DNA of 64,000 nucleotides from Roseivirga pacifica. Lineage in GTDB: Bacteria > Bacteroidota > Bacteroidia > Cytophagales > Cyclobacteriaceae. The position numbers were made by a program, and so were the translations under genes. Below the pieces are notes generated by a model, which saw only the letters and a program-made list of their open reading frames with translations, was not told the origin of the DNA and did not search any database. The stretch spans positions 744,001 to 808,000 of the forward strand of contig NZ_FOIR01000002.1 of NCBI RefSeq assembly GCF_900111145.1, given 5' to 3'. This document shows positions 45,332 to 54,661 of this stretch, in pieces. Numbering within the stretch: the first letter of the stretch is position 1; the number at the start of each line of letters is the position of its first letter.

Positions 45332-47287
45332 ATGAAAAAGCTCATTCTTGGCTGTTTAATCATGTTTTCTGCGGTTTCGCTAATGGCTCAAAAAGCCATT
45401 GTGGTAGAACCCGAAAATGTGGTTTTAGAAGTTGGCCAAACACAAAAACTCAACGTTTACCTTACAGAAAACGGTAAAAAGATCGATGCCCCTGTTAACC
45501 TCACCTACTCAAGGCGCTATCGCAGAAGTATGGCCATTGATTCACTCAACCAAGTGACGGCCTACCAACCCGGCACCTTCGATATTATTGCCATAGGCAA
45601 TGGCGTACGAAAGGAATTTCAGATCGTAATCAAAACCCCTCCAATTGCTGAGGTAAAGATCGAATCTATTCCTAATCAAGTTTATGCAGGCACACCAGTA
45701 ACGCTTAAATACGAAGTGCTAGATAAAGCAGGAATGACTAGAGAAGATGTACCTGTAACCTTCCAATCGAAAAACACCGATATAGCCACGGTTAACAAAT
45801 ATGGCATTATCAACACCAACAAAGCGGGCAAAGTAGCCATTACCGCAACTGCCGAAGGAGTCACCAACACCATCAACCTAAACGTGGTAACCAATCCAAT
45901 CGCGAAAATTGAGCTTAGTGCTGATGGCGACCAAGCACGTACTGGCGATGTTTTCCATTTTACAGCAAAAGCATTCGACAAAAAAGGAAATGAAGTTACC
46001 GATGCGCCTATCTACTATTCTTTTAGTGGAGTTTCCGACAATGTAAGCCAAAGTGCATCGGGACTGATAAAGCAAGATGGCCGATTCGTGGCCGATGAAG
46101 CAGGAACTTACACCATTACAGCTTCTTGCGGTGTGGCTTCAGCCTCTAAAACCCTGAGCATTGCTGCCAGAGAAGTGAGCCGCAAGATCGAGCTTGTTGG
46201 ACAAGGCTCTGTAAACGACAAACACACTTCTGACCTGTGGATTTGGGAAGGTGTTGACGGAAGAGATTATGCCGTAACAGGTACTTGGGGAGCCGATGGC
46301 ACCGCATACTTTTGGGACGTAACCAATCCTGCCAATATTTTCAAAATCGATTCGGTACAAGTTGATGCACGTACTGTAAATGATGTAAAAATTTCTGAAG
46401 ATGGCACCATTTGCGTAATTAGTAGAGAAGGTGCTTCTAACCGTAAAAACGGCTTGGTAATTATCGATGTAAAGAACCCTCGCGATGCGAAAATCATTTC
46501 TACATTCGATGAAAACCTAACCGGAGGTGTACACAACGTATTCATTTCGAAAGGCCATGTTTATGCATTAAGTGCAGGCCAAAAATACTATGTAATCAAT
46601 ATTGAAGACCCTAAAAACCCATATGCAGTTTCTAAGTTCGAACTAGATACTCCAGGACACTCTATTCACGATGTTTGGGTGGAAGATGGTATCGCCTATT
46701 CTTCAAACTGGGCTGATGGTATTCAACTGGTTGATGTAGGAAATGGAATTGCTGGCGGATCGCCTGATAACCCTAAAAAGATCTCTAGCTACGCCTATCC
46801 TAACAAAGCAAATCACGCCTCGTTCCCGTTCAGAAGCCCTTCTACTGGCAAATTCTACGTAATTGGCGGTGATGAGATTTTCCCATATGGTTTAAATATG
46901 AAAGGCCCGAACATGGCTGGTGGTTATTTACACGTAGTAGACTTTACCGACCTGGACAATCCAGAGGAAGTTGCCCGTTTTGAAGTGCCATATGCTGGTT
47001 CTCACAATTACTGGATTGAAGATGAAATTCTTTATGTGGCTTTCTATAATGGCGGTGTGCGTGTAGTTGACCTAAGTGGTGAGCTTATGGGCGACTTAAG
47101 AAAACAAGGTCGTGAAATCGCTTGGATTATCCCGAACGACCCGAACGGTTATGTACCAAACGCTCCGTTTACATGGGGTGCACAACTCCACAAAGGTCAT
47201 ATTTTCTATTCCGACTGGAATAGTGGCTTATGGTCGGCCAAATTGGAGCCTGAAAAACCAAAAGAGACACAAATTAAAGCCAAGTAA
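45332..47287 (+). CDS. Secreted LVIVD-repeat protein with Ig-like domains
   Basis: 651 residues, signal peptide to SLMAQ. Residues about 20-275 form three bacterial Ig-like (Big2-type) domains (VEPENVVLEVGQTQKLNVYL, KSKNTDIATVNKYGIINTNKAGKVAITATAEG-type repeats). The rest is a propeller of LVIVD-type repeats (VIIDVKNPRDAKIISTF, YVINIEDPKNPYAVSKFEL, LHVVDFTDLDNPEEVARF, VRVVDLSGE). Likely a cell-surface or secreted binding protein; function unknown. It precedes another secreted propeller protein by 93 bases. Confidence 0.85.
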   Translation: MKKLILGCLIMFSAVSLMAQKAIVVEPENVVLEVGQTQKLNVYLTENGKKIDAPVNLTYSRRYRRSMAIDSLNQVTAYQPGTFDIIAIGNGVRKEFQIVIKTPPIAEVKIESIPNQVYAGTPVTLKYEVLDKAGMTREDVPVTFQSKNTDIATVNKYGIINTNKAGKVAITATAEGVTNTINLNVVTNPIAKIELSADGDQARTGDVFHFTAKAFDKKGNEVTDAPIYYSFSGVSDNVSQSASGLIKQDGRFVADEAGTYTITASCGVASASKTLSIAAREVSRKIELVGQGSVNDKHTSDLWIWEGVDGRDYAVTGTWGADGTAYFWDVTNPANIFKIDSVQVDARTVNDVKISEDGTICVISREGASNRKNGLVIIDVKNPRDAKIISTFDENLTGGVHNVFISKGHVYALSAGQKYYVINIEDPKNPYAVSKFELDTPGHSIHDVWVEDGIAYSSNWADGIQLVDVGNGIAGGSPDNPKKISSYAYPNKANHASFPFRSPSTGKFYVIGGDEIFPYGLNMKGPNMAGGYLHVVDFTDLDNPEEVARFEVPYAGSHNYWIEDEILYVAFYNGGVRVVDLSGELMGDLRKQGREIAWIIPNDPNGYVPNAPFTWGAQLHKGHIFYSDWNSGLWSAKLEPEKPKETQIKAK

Positions 47288-47380
47288 TAGCGCTTGTTGA
47301 TCTGAGGTGGTGAATGATCATAACTTCATCACCTCATTTCTTCCTCATGTAAAACTAATTCACTCTATAACGCTAAAGAA

Positions 47381-48544
47381 ATGAGAAAGGCATCGTTGTT
47401 TTTAATGGCATTGGCCTTAAGCTTTACCGCTTTTGCGCAAGACTATTACATCTACGTTACGGCCGAATCGGAAGATGAAGTAGCCGTAATTAAGTTTGAT
47501 GGCCAAAAAGCGGAGAACATCAAAAACATTCCCGTAGGTGTTTGGCCTGCCGAAATTGAAGGCCCGCACGGCATTACCGTTGGCCCTGAAGGCAAATACT
47601 GGTACCTGAGTTTAGCACACGGTAATCCTTACGGAACACTCTACAAGTTCGAAACCGGAACAGATGAAGTGGTTGGTACTGCGCAATTGGGCCTCTTCCC
47701 TGCCTCCATGCAGGTTTCTCCGGCCACAGGGCTTCTTTACTGCGTAAACTTCAACCTGCACGGTGACATGGTGCCAAGCACAGTTTCAGTAGTAGATGTA
47801 GCCAGCATGACGGAACTAGACCAAATTACTACTGGTGCTATGCCGCATGGCAGCAGACTTTCTGCCAACGGCATGAAACACTACTCTGTAGCCATGATGT
47901 CGGGCGAACTGTTTGAAATTGACGCCATTAACCTAGAAGTTTCCAATACACTTGATCTTGATGAGGCTTCCAAAATGCTTGAAATGGACCATTCAAAGAT
48001 GGATCATGCGGCCATGGGACACGAAAAAGAGGAGGAACCAATGGATCATTCTAAAATGGATCACAGCAAAATGAACCATGGTGCTATGGGCGGCATGAAA
48101 CACTCAGCATTCAAACCTACATGGGTTAGCCCACACCCTAGCAAAAACCTAGTATATGTGGCTGGGAATGGCGCTGACGAAGTACTGGAGATTAACACGG
48201 ACACTTGGAAGCCGCTTAGAAAATTTAAAACAGATAAAGGCCCCTACAATATAGACCTATCGCCTGATGGTAAGTTTATGGTAGTATCTTACAAAACGGC
48301 AGCTAAAACCGGTATATGGAATTTGACCACTGGCGAAGAAGTAGCCCGATTAGACAACAGCCAAAAAGTAACACACGGTGTAGCTGTTTCTCCTGACTCA
48401 AAATACGCTTTTGTATCGGTTGAGGGAATTGGTGGCGACCCAGGAAAAGTAGATGTAATTGACTTACAAACACTTAAAGTGGTGAGCACTGCAAATCTTG
48501 GAAAGCAAGCCGGAGGGATAGCTTTTTGGAAAATTGAGGAGTGA
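47381..48544 (+). CDS. Secreted beta-propeller protein with Met/His-rich metal-binding insert
   Basis: 387 residues, signal peptide ending AFAQ. A YncE-like seven-bladed propeller is suggested by repeats such as AVIKFDGQKAENIKNIPVGVWPAEIEGPHGI, STVSVVDVASMTELDQITTGAMPHGSRLS and GKVDVIDLQTLKVVSTANLGKQAGGI. Residues 199-241 interrupt it with a run of MDHSKM, MGH, MNH and MKH units: about nine methionines and nine histidines, a composition typical of copper- or silver-binding segments in periplasmic proteins. A role in metal capture is inference. It is downstream of the LVIVD protein. Confidence 0.85.
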   Translation: MRKASLFLMALALSFTAFAQDYYIYVTAESEDEVAVIKFDGQKAENIKNIPVGVWPAEIEGPHGITVGPEGKYWYLSLAHGNPYGTLYKFETGTDEVVGTAQLGLFPASMQVSPATGLLYCVNFNLHGDMVPSTVSVVDVASMTELDQITTGAMPHGSRLSANGMKHYSVAMMSGELFEIDAINLEVSNTLDLDEASKMLEMDHSKMDHAAMGHEKEEEPMDHSKMDHSKMNHGAMGGMKHSAFKPTWVSPHPSKNLVYVAGNGADEVLEINTDTWKPLRKFKTDKGPYNIDLSPDGKFMVVSYKTAAKTGIWNLTTGEEVARLDNSQKVTHGVAVSPDSKYAFVSVEGIGGDPGKVDVIDLQTLKVVSTANLGKQAGGIAFWKIEE

Positions 48545-48597
48545 GAAATTTTTCTGATTTTTTTCCTGAAAAGGTTTTTAAATAAGAAAACGACTAC

Positions 48598-48605
48598 TAC
48601 TTTTG
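48598..48605 (+). promoter_or_regulatory. -7 promoter element of tRNA-Gln
   Basis: TACTTTTG fits TAnnTTTG, 17 bases before the mature tRNA 5' end. Confidence 0.5.
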
Positions 48606-48622
48606 TACTCCCAATTCAAGGA

Positions 48623-48695
48623 TGGTCTATGGTGTAACTGGCAACACGTCTGATTTTGGTTCAGAAGAGTCTAGGTTCGAGCCCTAGTAGACCAA
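48623..48695 (+). tRNA. tRNA-Gln (UUG)
   Basis: Full cloverleaf: acceptor TGGTCTA/TAGACCA, anticodon stem TCTGA/TCAGA around loop TTTTGGT with anticodon TTG, T arm CTAGG-TTCGAGC-CCTAG. Discriminator A; CCA not encoded. A terminator follows directly. Confidence 0.95.
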
Positions 48696-48700
48696 CAAAA

Positions 48701-48728
48701 AGCTTCACAGAAATGTGGAGCTTTTTTT
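48701..48728 (+). terminator. Terminator of tRNA-Gln
   Basis: AGCTTCACA-GAAA-TGTGGAGCT stem (one G-U) followed by a T-run. Confidence 0.85.
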
Positions 48729-48813
48729 ATGCCTTTTCAAGTGCTATCTCCTTCACCAACTTACCATCGATGGCTTCGAGGATGTCTGTAAAACCAGTTT
48801 GTAACTGACAAGA
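48727..48813 (-). pseudogene. C-terminal gene remnant next to tRNA-Gln
   Basis: The reverse strand encodes a coding-like 28-residue tail (SCQLQTGFTDILEAIDGK, then LVKEIALEKA, stop) that begins right after an in-frame stop at 48814-48816. It looks like the 3' end of a lost gene. The source family is not recognised. Confidence 0.35.
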
Positions 48814-48924
48814 CTAAAACCTTATATCATTCATCCTTGAAAGCTAAATAGACTTCAGCTCCATTTAGGCTATTCTGTCTTTTACCACAAACCCTTTCTG
48901 CCTATCTTCCACAAAATTTAAAGC

Positions 48925-50547
48925 ATGCGTTTTCAACTACTTTTTGCCTTACTCTTCGTTTCCATCTCTTCAATCGCTCAAGAATTTACGCGCCAAGATT
49001 CACTACGTGGTAGCATCACCCCCGAGCGCGCTTGGTGGGACCTAACCTATTACCATCTACAAGTAGAAGTTGTACCTGAGAACAAATGGATTGCCGGCAA
49101 CAACACCATTCGTTACAAAGTTTTGGAGCAGCATAATGTAATGCAGGTTGACTTGCAACCACCACTCACCATTACCAAAGTAACTCAAAACGGCACTGAA
49201 CTTTCATTCAAATCGGAAGGCAATGCACATTTCGTGACTTTAAAAGAGCCCCAAACTGTTGGTGCTGTAAACGAAATTGTGGTGCACTACGAAGGCAAGC
49301 CCAAAGAAGCCGTTCGCGCTCCTTGGGACGGTGGCTTTAGCTGGAAGAAAGACGCAGATGGCAACGACTTTATCGCCACCTCCAATCAGGGCTTAGGCGC
49401 ATCGGTTTGGTGGCCCAACAAAGACCATATGTACGATGAAGTGGACAGCATGGACATTAGTGTAGAGGTGCCCGAACACCTATCGGATGTTTCGAACGGC
49501 AGATTGATTGGCACTGAACGCAACCGAAAAAAGAAAACCAAAACCTTTCACTGGCAGGTTAAAAACCCTATCAACAATTATGGAGTGAACCTAAACATTG
49601 GCAACTATGTAAGCTGGAAAGAGACATATGCTGGCGAAAAAGGCGATTTAGACATTACTTACTGGGCACTAAAAGTAGACGAAGAAAAAGCACGCAAACA
49701 GTTTACTGAAGTACCAAGAATGCTGGATGCATTCGAGCATTGGTTTGGCCCCTACCCTTTTTATGAAGACGGTTACCAGTTGGTGCAAGCGCCTTATTTA
49801 GGCATGGAGCACCAAAGCTCTGTAACTTACGGCAACCGCTTTGAAAACGGTTACCTCGGCCGCGACCTAAGCACAACGGGCTGGGGCTTAAAATTCGACT
49901 TCATTATCGTCCATGAATCAGGTCATGAGTGGTTTGCTAACAACATCACCCATAAGGACCATGCGGATATGTGGATTCATGAAAGCTTTACCAATTACTC
50001 AGAAAGCCTATTTTTAGACTATCATTTCGGTAAGGCAGCCGGCCAAGAGTATGTGCGAGGCACCAGAACTTCCATTGGCAACAACAAACCAATGATTGGC
50101 CCATATGGAGTAAACTATAGTGGCTACCCAGGCGATGTTTATTACAAAGGCGGCAACATGCTCAACACTCTTAGAACCATCGTAAATAATGACGAACAAT
50201 GGCGTGGCATGCTGAGGGCCTTGGGTGAAAAGTTCTACCATCAAACTGTTACTTCCGAAGCATTGGAAAACTACATGGCCGAATTCTTAGGACTAGAACT
50301 AAATGCCTTCTTCGATCAATACCTTCGCGACAGGCGTTTGGCAACACTGGAATATTACTTCAAAGATGGCAAGCTTTACTACCGTTGGATCAACACTATC
50401 TCATCTTTCGATATGCCAGTAGATGTTGAAGTTAATGGAAAGAGCATGCGCATTGAGCCTCGTAGTCAATGGAATAGTATTCCCGTGGACGGAACAACGC
50501 TTATTGTAGAGCCCAATTATTACATTGCGGTTCTCAAAAGCAGATAA
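48925..50547 (+). CDS. Secreted M1-family metallopeptidase
   Basis: 540 residues with a signal peptide (LLFALLFVSISSIAQ). The gluzincin site is HESGH at 330-334 with the third ligand Glu353 (WIHESF), exact HExxH-x18-E spacing. The exopeptidase-like motif is GMEHQS rather than GAMEN, as in related Bacteroidota M1 enzymes. The protein lacks the large C-terminal helical domain of aminopeptidase N, consistent with the short M1 subfamily. Likely a periplasmic or surface aminopeptidase for peptide uptake. Confidence 0.93.
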   Translation: MRFQLLFALLFVSISSIAQEFTRQDSLRGSITPERAWWDLTYYHLQVEVVPENKWIAGNNTIRYKVLEQHNVMQVDLQPPLTITKVTQNGTELSFKSEGNAHFVTLKEPQTVGAVNEIVVHYEGKPKEAVRAPWDGGFSWKKDADGNDFIATSNQGLGASVWWPNKDHMYDEVDSMDISVEVPEHLSDVSNGRLIGTERNRKKKTKTFHWQVKNPINNYGVNLNIGNYVSWKETYAGEKGDLDITYWALKVDEEKARKQFTEVPRMLDAFEHWFGPYPFYEDGYQLVQAPYLGMEHQSSVTYGNRFENGYLGRDLSTTGWGLKFDFIIVHESGHEWFANNITHKDHADMWIHESFTNYSESLFLDYHFGKAAGQEYVRGTRTSIGNNKPMIGPYGVNYSGYPGDVYYKGGNMLNTLRTIVNNDEQWRGMLRALGEKFYHQTVTSEALENYMAEFLGLELNAFFDQYLRDRRLATLEYYFKDGKLYYRWINTISSFDMPVDVEVNGKSMRIEPRSQWNSIPVDGTTLIVEPNYYIAVLKSR

Positions 50548-50626
50548 AGCAAAACCATTCTTCTAAAAATACCCAAGCGGATTACTTTATTTAGAAGAGG
50601 CAACTTATATTGAGTAAAAAACCACA

Positions 50627-51676
50627 ATGCACATCTGTAGGCTTGCCTCTTCAATAATACTTCTCCTTGCTATTCCCACCGGCCTTTTAGCTCAAACCGA
50701 AACGCCAAAAGAAGACAAAAACTTAGAGTTTAAGCCAGTTCCTTACATCAACTACAGCAGAACAGGTGGTTTTTTTATTGGGGCCGTTCCAATGGCCATG
50801 TTCCGAGCCAATAAAAACGACACCATCTCCCCAAAGTCAATGGCAGGCTTGGCAGGCGTTTACTCCACTGAAGGCAATTGGGCCAGCGTTGTTTTTAGCA
50901 AAATATTCTTGAATGAAGACAGGTGGCGCTTTACCGGTGGTGGCGGTGTAGGTATGAACGGTTTTCAGTTTTATATGGACGATATAAGCGAGTTTGTGGA
51001 TTACACCACAGATATTGACTTTTTAATGGTAAAGGCCGAAAGAAGAATCTACAAAGACCTGTTTGCCGGCCTGCGATACGCTTATAGAAAAACAGAGACC
51101 AATACCGCTATATCCCCAGACCCTGACGAAACAACCTTCAACTCATTGGCCATTTCGTTCTCAAACGATGAGCGCGATAATGTATACTACCCTTTTAGCG
51201 GAAGCATTTTAGACATTAACTTCAACACCACACCCGAATTTTTCGACAATGAATTTGTAACCCAAAAAATTGAAATCAACTTCAATAAATTCCTAGCCAT
51301 TAAAGAAACAGATGTATTGGCGCTACGCGGAAAACTAGGTATAGGCATTGGAAATCTCGCTTTCGAGCAACAATTCATTGTCGGTCAACTAGACATTAGA
51401 GGTTATACTGAGGGCAAATACCGAGGCAACAATATCGCCACTTTGCAAGGCGAATACCGATGGAACTTTAGGGAAAGAATGGGAATTGTTGGCTTTGCTG
51501 GCTTGGCTACCATTTGGGAAAGCATTAATACGGCCGATAATGGCAAACTACTACCAGGAGTTGGAGCCGGCTTTCGCTTTACAGCATTTCCGGATAATCA
51601 CCTGAATATTGGATTAGACGCTGCCGTTGGGGATGGCGACTGGGGTATTTATTTCAGAATTGGTGAATCCTTCTAA
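50627..51676 (+). CDS. BamA/TamA-type (D15) outer-membrane barrel protein
   Basis: 349 residues. Signal peptide to about residue 22 (LLAQ); PVPYINYSRTGGFFIGAVPMAM starts the barrel. The final part has the D15 pattern LDIRGYTEGKYRGNNIATLQGEYRW, equivalent to the conserved VRGF/Y loop, and the C-terminus ends in IYFRIGESF, an aromatic-final strand. No POTRA domains are present, so it is a barrel-only member. Likely an outer-membrane protein of unknown cargo. Confidence 0.85.
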   Translation: MHICRLASSIILLLAIPTGLLAQTETPKEDKNLEFKPVPYINYSRTGGFFIGAVPMAMFRANKNDTISPKSMAGLAGVYSTEGNWASVVFSKIFLNEDRWRFTGGGGVGMNGFQFYMDDISEFVDYTTDIDFLMVKAERRIYKDLFAGLRYAYRKTETNTAISPDPDETTFNSLAISFSNDERDNVYYPFSGSILDINFNTTPEFFDNEFVTQKIEINFNKFLAIKETDVLALRGKLGIGIGNLAFEQQFIVGQLDIRGYTEGKYRGNNIATLQGEYRWNFRERMGIVGFAGLATIWESINTADNGKLLPGVGAGFRFTAFPDNHLNIGLDAAVGDGDWGIYFRIGESF

Positions 51677-51678
51677 AT

Positions 51679-51945
51679 TCACACTCCTGTGTAATAGTGT
51701 TTTCTGAGTTGCTTGCGTACATGTAAAAACCTAAGCAACCCTGTTATGAGCAAAACAGGAGCAATTACAACCAGCATGTACCCCACTGTCATTATTTCCT
51801 CCAATGCACTGATTTTTAAAATGGCAAAACCCGAACTCAAGAATACGATAAAGGTCCTGAAGTAAGCTAAAAAGGTACGCTCGTTCGCTAAACGGGTTCT
51901 TTCCATCGCCAGTTCGTCCGTTCTACCCAATGTCTGTTTTTCCAT
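51679..51945 (-). CDS. DUF202 small membrane protein
   Basis: 88 residues with the DUF202 signature LAMERTRLANERTFLAYFRTF followed by two helices (about 33-52 and 55-75). Homologues include the YidH family. Function unknown. Convergent with the preceding barrel gene (2 bases between stops). Confidence 0.88.
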   Translation of the reverse strand: MEKQTLGRTDELAMERTRLANERTFLAYFRTFIVFLSSGFAILKISALEEIMTVGYMLVVIAPVLLITGLLRFLHVRKQLRKHYYTGV

Positions 51946-52101
51946 ATCAATCCATTAACTAAGCGCAATTTAACAAGGGAACAGCTTAACTTTGTAGCCC
52001 AAGTTACACTTGGTTTGACCGAAACTGTTTGCAAGTCTAAATTTCAACAACTTAAATAATAAATATTTAAGGGTCAGTCTCGATTTTATTTATTAAATTC
52101 C

Positions 52102-52109
52102 TACCTTTG
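52102..52109 (+). promoter_or_regulatory. -7 promoter element of prs-rplY
   Basis: TACCTTTG matches TAnnTTTG exactly, 16 bases before the prs start codon. Confidence 0.6.
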
Positions 52110-52125
52110 CGACTCAAAATTCGGC

Positions 52126-53067
52126 ATGGTGAAAAACAAACCACAGGAACACAAAATTTTTGCAGGAAACGGTTCAGCAGAACTAGGTAAAAAGATTGGA
52201 GAATTCTTCGGTCAAGGCTTAGGCGGAATTAAACTTCAGAAATTCTCTGATGGTGAAATGGCACCTTACTATACTGAGTCAATCAGAGGTGCAAATGTTT
52301 TTCTAATTCAATCAACTCACGCTCCTAGCGACAACCTGTTTGAGCTTTGTTTAATGATTGATGCCGCTAAAAGAGCAAGTGCCTATAAGGTAATTGCTGT
52401 TTTGCCTTACTTCGGTTATGCCCGTCAAGACAGAAAAGATAAGCCAAGAATAGCCATTGGAGCCAAACTAGTAGCCAATATTTTGACTGCCGCTGGTGCC
52501 GATAGAATCATGACTTGTGACTTGCACGCTGGCCAAATTCAGGGCTTTTTCGATATACCGGTAGATCACTTGGACGGTTCGGCTATTTTTGTGCCTTACC
52601 TAAGAGCGCTTAATCTGGATAACCTACTTTTCGCTTCGCCAGATGTTGGAGGAGTAAAAAGAACCAGATCTTTTGCGCAGCATTTCAACGCAGAAATGGT
52701 GGTTATCGATAAGCACAGAAAAAGACCAAACGAAGTTGCCGAAATGCGAATTATCGGTAATGTAGAGGGCAAAAACGTAGTTTTGGTAGATGATCTTGTT
52801 GATACAGGGGGAACGCTATGCAAGGCTGCAAAAATTATTATGGAAGAAGGCGCCACCTCTGTACGTGCGGTGTGTACTCACCCAGTACTTTCAGGAAAAG
52901 CCTACGAAAACATTGAAAACTCTGTGCTTGAGGAGCTCGTAGTAACAGACACAATTCCTTTAGCGCAAGAATCTGAAAAAATCCGTGTATTAACTGTGGC
53001 TGAATTGTTTTCAAAAGCCATTAAGAACATCACTACGGATGGATCAATAAGTCAACTATTTATTTAA
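52126..53067 (+). CDS. prs: Ribose-phosphate pyrophosphokinase
   Basis: 313 residues. Family motifs: FSDGEMAPYYTESIRGANVFLIQST, PYFGYARQDRKDKPR (ATP-binding flexible region), the metal-binding CDLHAGQIQGFF and the PRPP loop VVLVDDLVDTGGT. It makes PRPP for nucleotides, His and Trp. It is cotranscribed with rplY (12 bases apart), a common Bacteroidota arrangement. Confidence 0.97.
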   Translation: MVKNKPQEHKIFAGNGSAELGKKIGEFFGQGLGGIKLQKFSDGEMAPYYTESIRGANVFLIQSTHAPSDNLFELCLMIDAAKRASAYKVIAVLPYFGYARQDRKDKPRIAIGAKLVANILTAAGADRIMTCDLHAGQIQGFFDIPVDHLDGSAIFVPYLRALNLDNLLFASPDVGGVKRTRSFAQHFNAEMVVIDKHRKRPNEVAEMRIIGNVEGKNVVLVDDLVDTGGTLCKAAKIIMEEGATSVRAVCTHPVLSGKAYENIENSVLEELVVTDTIPLAQESEKIRVLTVAELFSKAIKNITTDGSISQLFI

Positions 53068-53079
53068 ACATATATTAAA

Positions 53080-53682
53080 ATGAGAGAAGTAGAGATTATA
53101 GGGTTTAAAAGAGCAAATCTCGGAAAGGCAGAGGCGAGCAAACTAAGAGCAGAAGGAAACGTTCCAGGCGTACTTTACGGTGGTGACGAGCAAGTGCACT
53201 TCTACGCTCCTGCTATCCAATTCAGACCTGTATTGTACACTCCAGAAGCATGTTTCATCAAATTAAACATCGAAGGAACTGAATACAGAGCCATCGTTCA
53301 AGAGTCTCAGTGGCACCCAGTTAGTGAAATGTTGTTGCACGTTGATTTGCTTCAACTATTTGCTGGTAAGCCTATTAAAATGGACATTCCGGTAAAAGCA
53401 ACTGGTAACGCAATAGGTGTTAAGAATGGTGGTACTTTGATCGTGAAGAACCCAAGATTGAGAGTACTTGCATTGCCTAAGAACATGCCAGAAGTAATCG
53501 AAATTGATGTTACTAACTTGAGAATTGGTAAAGCTATCAAAGTTGGAGAGCTTCCTACTCAAGATTTCGAATTCTTGACAAGCCCACTTGTAACCGTTGT
53601 TAACGTAGCTATTCCAAGAGCACTTAGAGGTAAATCTGCCGAAGAGCTTGAAGCTGCTGAAGATGAAGCTGGCGAAGAGTAA
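53080..53682 (+). CDS. rplY: 50S ribosomal protein L25 (CTC/TL5 type)
   Basis: 200 residues: N-terminal L25 5S-rRNA-binding domain (GKAEASKLRAEGNVPGVLYGG, PEACFIKLNIEGTEYRAIVQESQWHPV) followed by the TL5-type C-terminal domain (DIPVKATGNAIGVKNGGTL, PRLRVLALPKNMPEVIEIDVTNLRIGKAI). The acidic tail EELEAAEDEAGEE is usual for the phylum. A terminator at 53706 separates it from pth. Confidence 0.96.
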   Translation: MREVEIIGFKRANLGKAEASKLRAEGNVPGVLYGGDEQVHFYAPAIQFRPVLYTPEACFIKLNIEGTEYRAIVQESQWHPVSEMLLHVDLLQLFAGKPIKMDIPVKATGNAIGVKNGGTLIVKNPRLRVLALPKNMPEVIEIDVTNLRIGKAIKVGELPTQDFEFLTSPLVTVVNVAIPRALRGKSAEELEAAEDEAGEE

Positions 53683-53705
53683 TTCAAAAACGACATTCGT
53701 TATAA

Positions 53706-53734
53706 ATCCTACCCCGAAACGGGTAGGATTTTTT
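53706..53734 (+). terminator. Terminator between rplY and pth
   Basis: ATCCTACCC-CGAAAC-GGGTAGGAT perfect 9-bp stem and T-run. It lies only 12 bases before the pth start, so part of the transcription must read through or pth has its own promoter inside this gap. Confidence 0.85.
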
Positions 53735-53745
53735 ATTTTCGCAGC

Positions 53746-54306
53746 ATGAAGTATTTAGTGGTAGGACTTGGAAACATTGGAGCAGAATACGAGCTCACCA
53801 GACACAACATTGGATTTTTAACCCTCGATAGACTTGCCGACCAAAAAGGCGTAACTTTTGAAATGGGTCGCCTGGCCTATCATGCCGAATGCAAACACAA
53901 GGGCCGCACCATCCACCTAATTAAACCCACTACATACATGAACCTTAGTGGTAAGGCTATGAAATACTGGATGCAAGAGCTAAAAATACCGAAAGAAAAT
54001 GTGCTAGTAATTGTAGACGACCTTGCCCTACCCTTCGGGAAATTACGCATGCGTGCCAAAGGATCTAGTGCCGGACACAACGGACTTAAAAACATTGAAG
54101 ACCTAACCGGTGGACAGAACTACCCACGCCTTAAGTTTGGCATTGGCGATGACTTTGGCAAAGGACAGCAGGTAGACTATGTGTTGAGCAAGTTCACCCA
54201 ACAAGAGTTTGACGAGCTTCCTTTTGCAATGGACAAGGCAATCGAAATGATTTATGGTTTCTGTACCATTGGCATAACCCGCACAATGAATGAGCACAAT
54301 GATTAA
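53746..54306 (+). CDS. pth: Peptidyl-tRNA hydrolase
   Basis: 186 residues. Catalytic His20 in TRHNIGF and Asn10 in [30 protein letters not shown] and [12 protein letters not shown] are family motifs. Pth frees tRNA from drop-off peptidyl-tRNAs. It closes the prs-rplY-pth cluster and is the last conventional gene before the tRNA/RNA array. Confidence 0.97.
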   Translation: MKYLVVGLGNIGAEYELTRHNIGFLTLDRLADQKGVTFEMGRLAYHAECKHKGRTIHLIKPTTYMNLSGKAMKYWMQELKIPKENVLVIVDDLALPFGKLRMRAKGSSAGHNGLKNIEDLTGGQNYPRLKFGIGDDFGKGQQVDYVLSKFTQQEFDELPFAMDKAIEMIYGFCTIGITRTMNEHND

Positions 54307-54446
54307 TTAATTGCTTAAGCGGTTACTCAACTTAATAGTGATATTGAATTTTTTTGAAAATTTTTCACTCAATATAATTACCTGATTTACAGATGATTAA
54401 TTATTATATATAAAGCATCAAAAATTACCATCTGAAACACAGGCAC

Positions 54447-54478
54447 TTGCAAATTCAAAATCCTTTTCAGTACATTTG
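54447..54478 (+). promoter_or_regulatory. Strong Bacteroidota-type promoter
   Basis: TTG at 54447-54449 and TACATTTG at 54471-54478 (TAnnTTTG) with 21 bases between, the best match to the phylum's -33/-7 consensus in the window. It drives the small ORF at 54495. Confidence 0.7.
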
Positions 54479-54494
54479 CAGCCATAACAACGAA

Positions 54495-54584
54495 ATGAAA
54501 AAGCAAAACTTACATAGCGAAGCAGTTCTACCACAGGTAACAATAGCTTATGACCTATGTGATGATTGCAGTTCGGGGAAGTAA
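54495..54584 (+). CDS. Putative 29-residue microprotein or leader peptide
   Basis: ATG to TAA, 29 codons, starting KKQNLHSEAVLPQVT and ending DLCDDCSSGK with a Cys-x2-Cys pair. It starts 16 bases after a strong promoter -7 element and is followed 23 bases later by an intrinsic terminator, so the transcript is only about 140 bases. It could be a real microprotein, an attenuation leader for what follows, or a chance ORF in a small RNA. No family recognised. Confidence 0.4.
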   Translation: MKKQNLHSEAVLPQVTIAYDLCDDCSSGK

Positions 54585-54607
54585 TAACTTTCGATAAGAA
54601 ATTTTAC

Positions 54608-54634
54608 AACCCGGACTTTTAGTTCGGGTTTTTT
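54608..54634 (+). terminator. Terminator after first small ORF
   Basis: AACCCGGACT-TTT-AGTTCGGGTT stem (one G-U) and T-run. Confidence 0.8.
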
Positions 54635-54661
54635 GTTTTAAAAAATTAAGAAACGCAGAAG

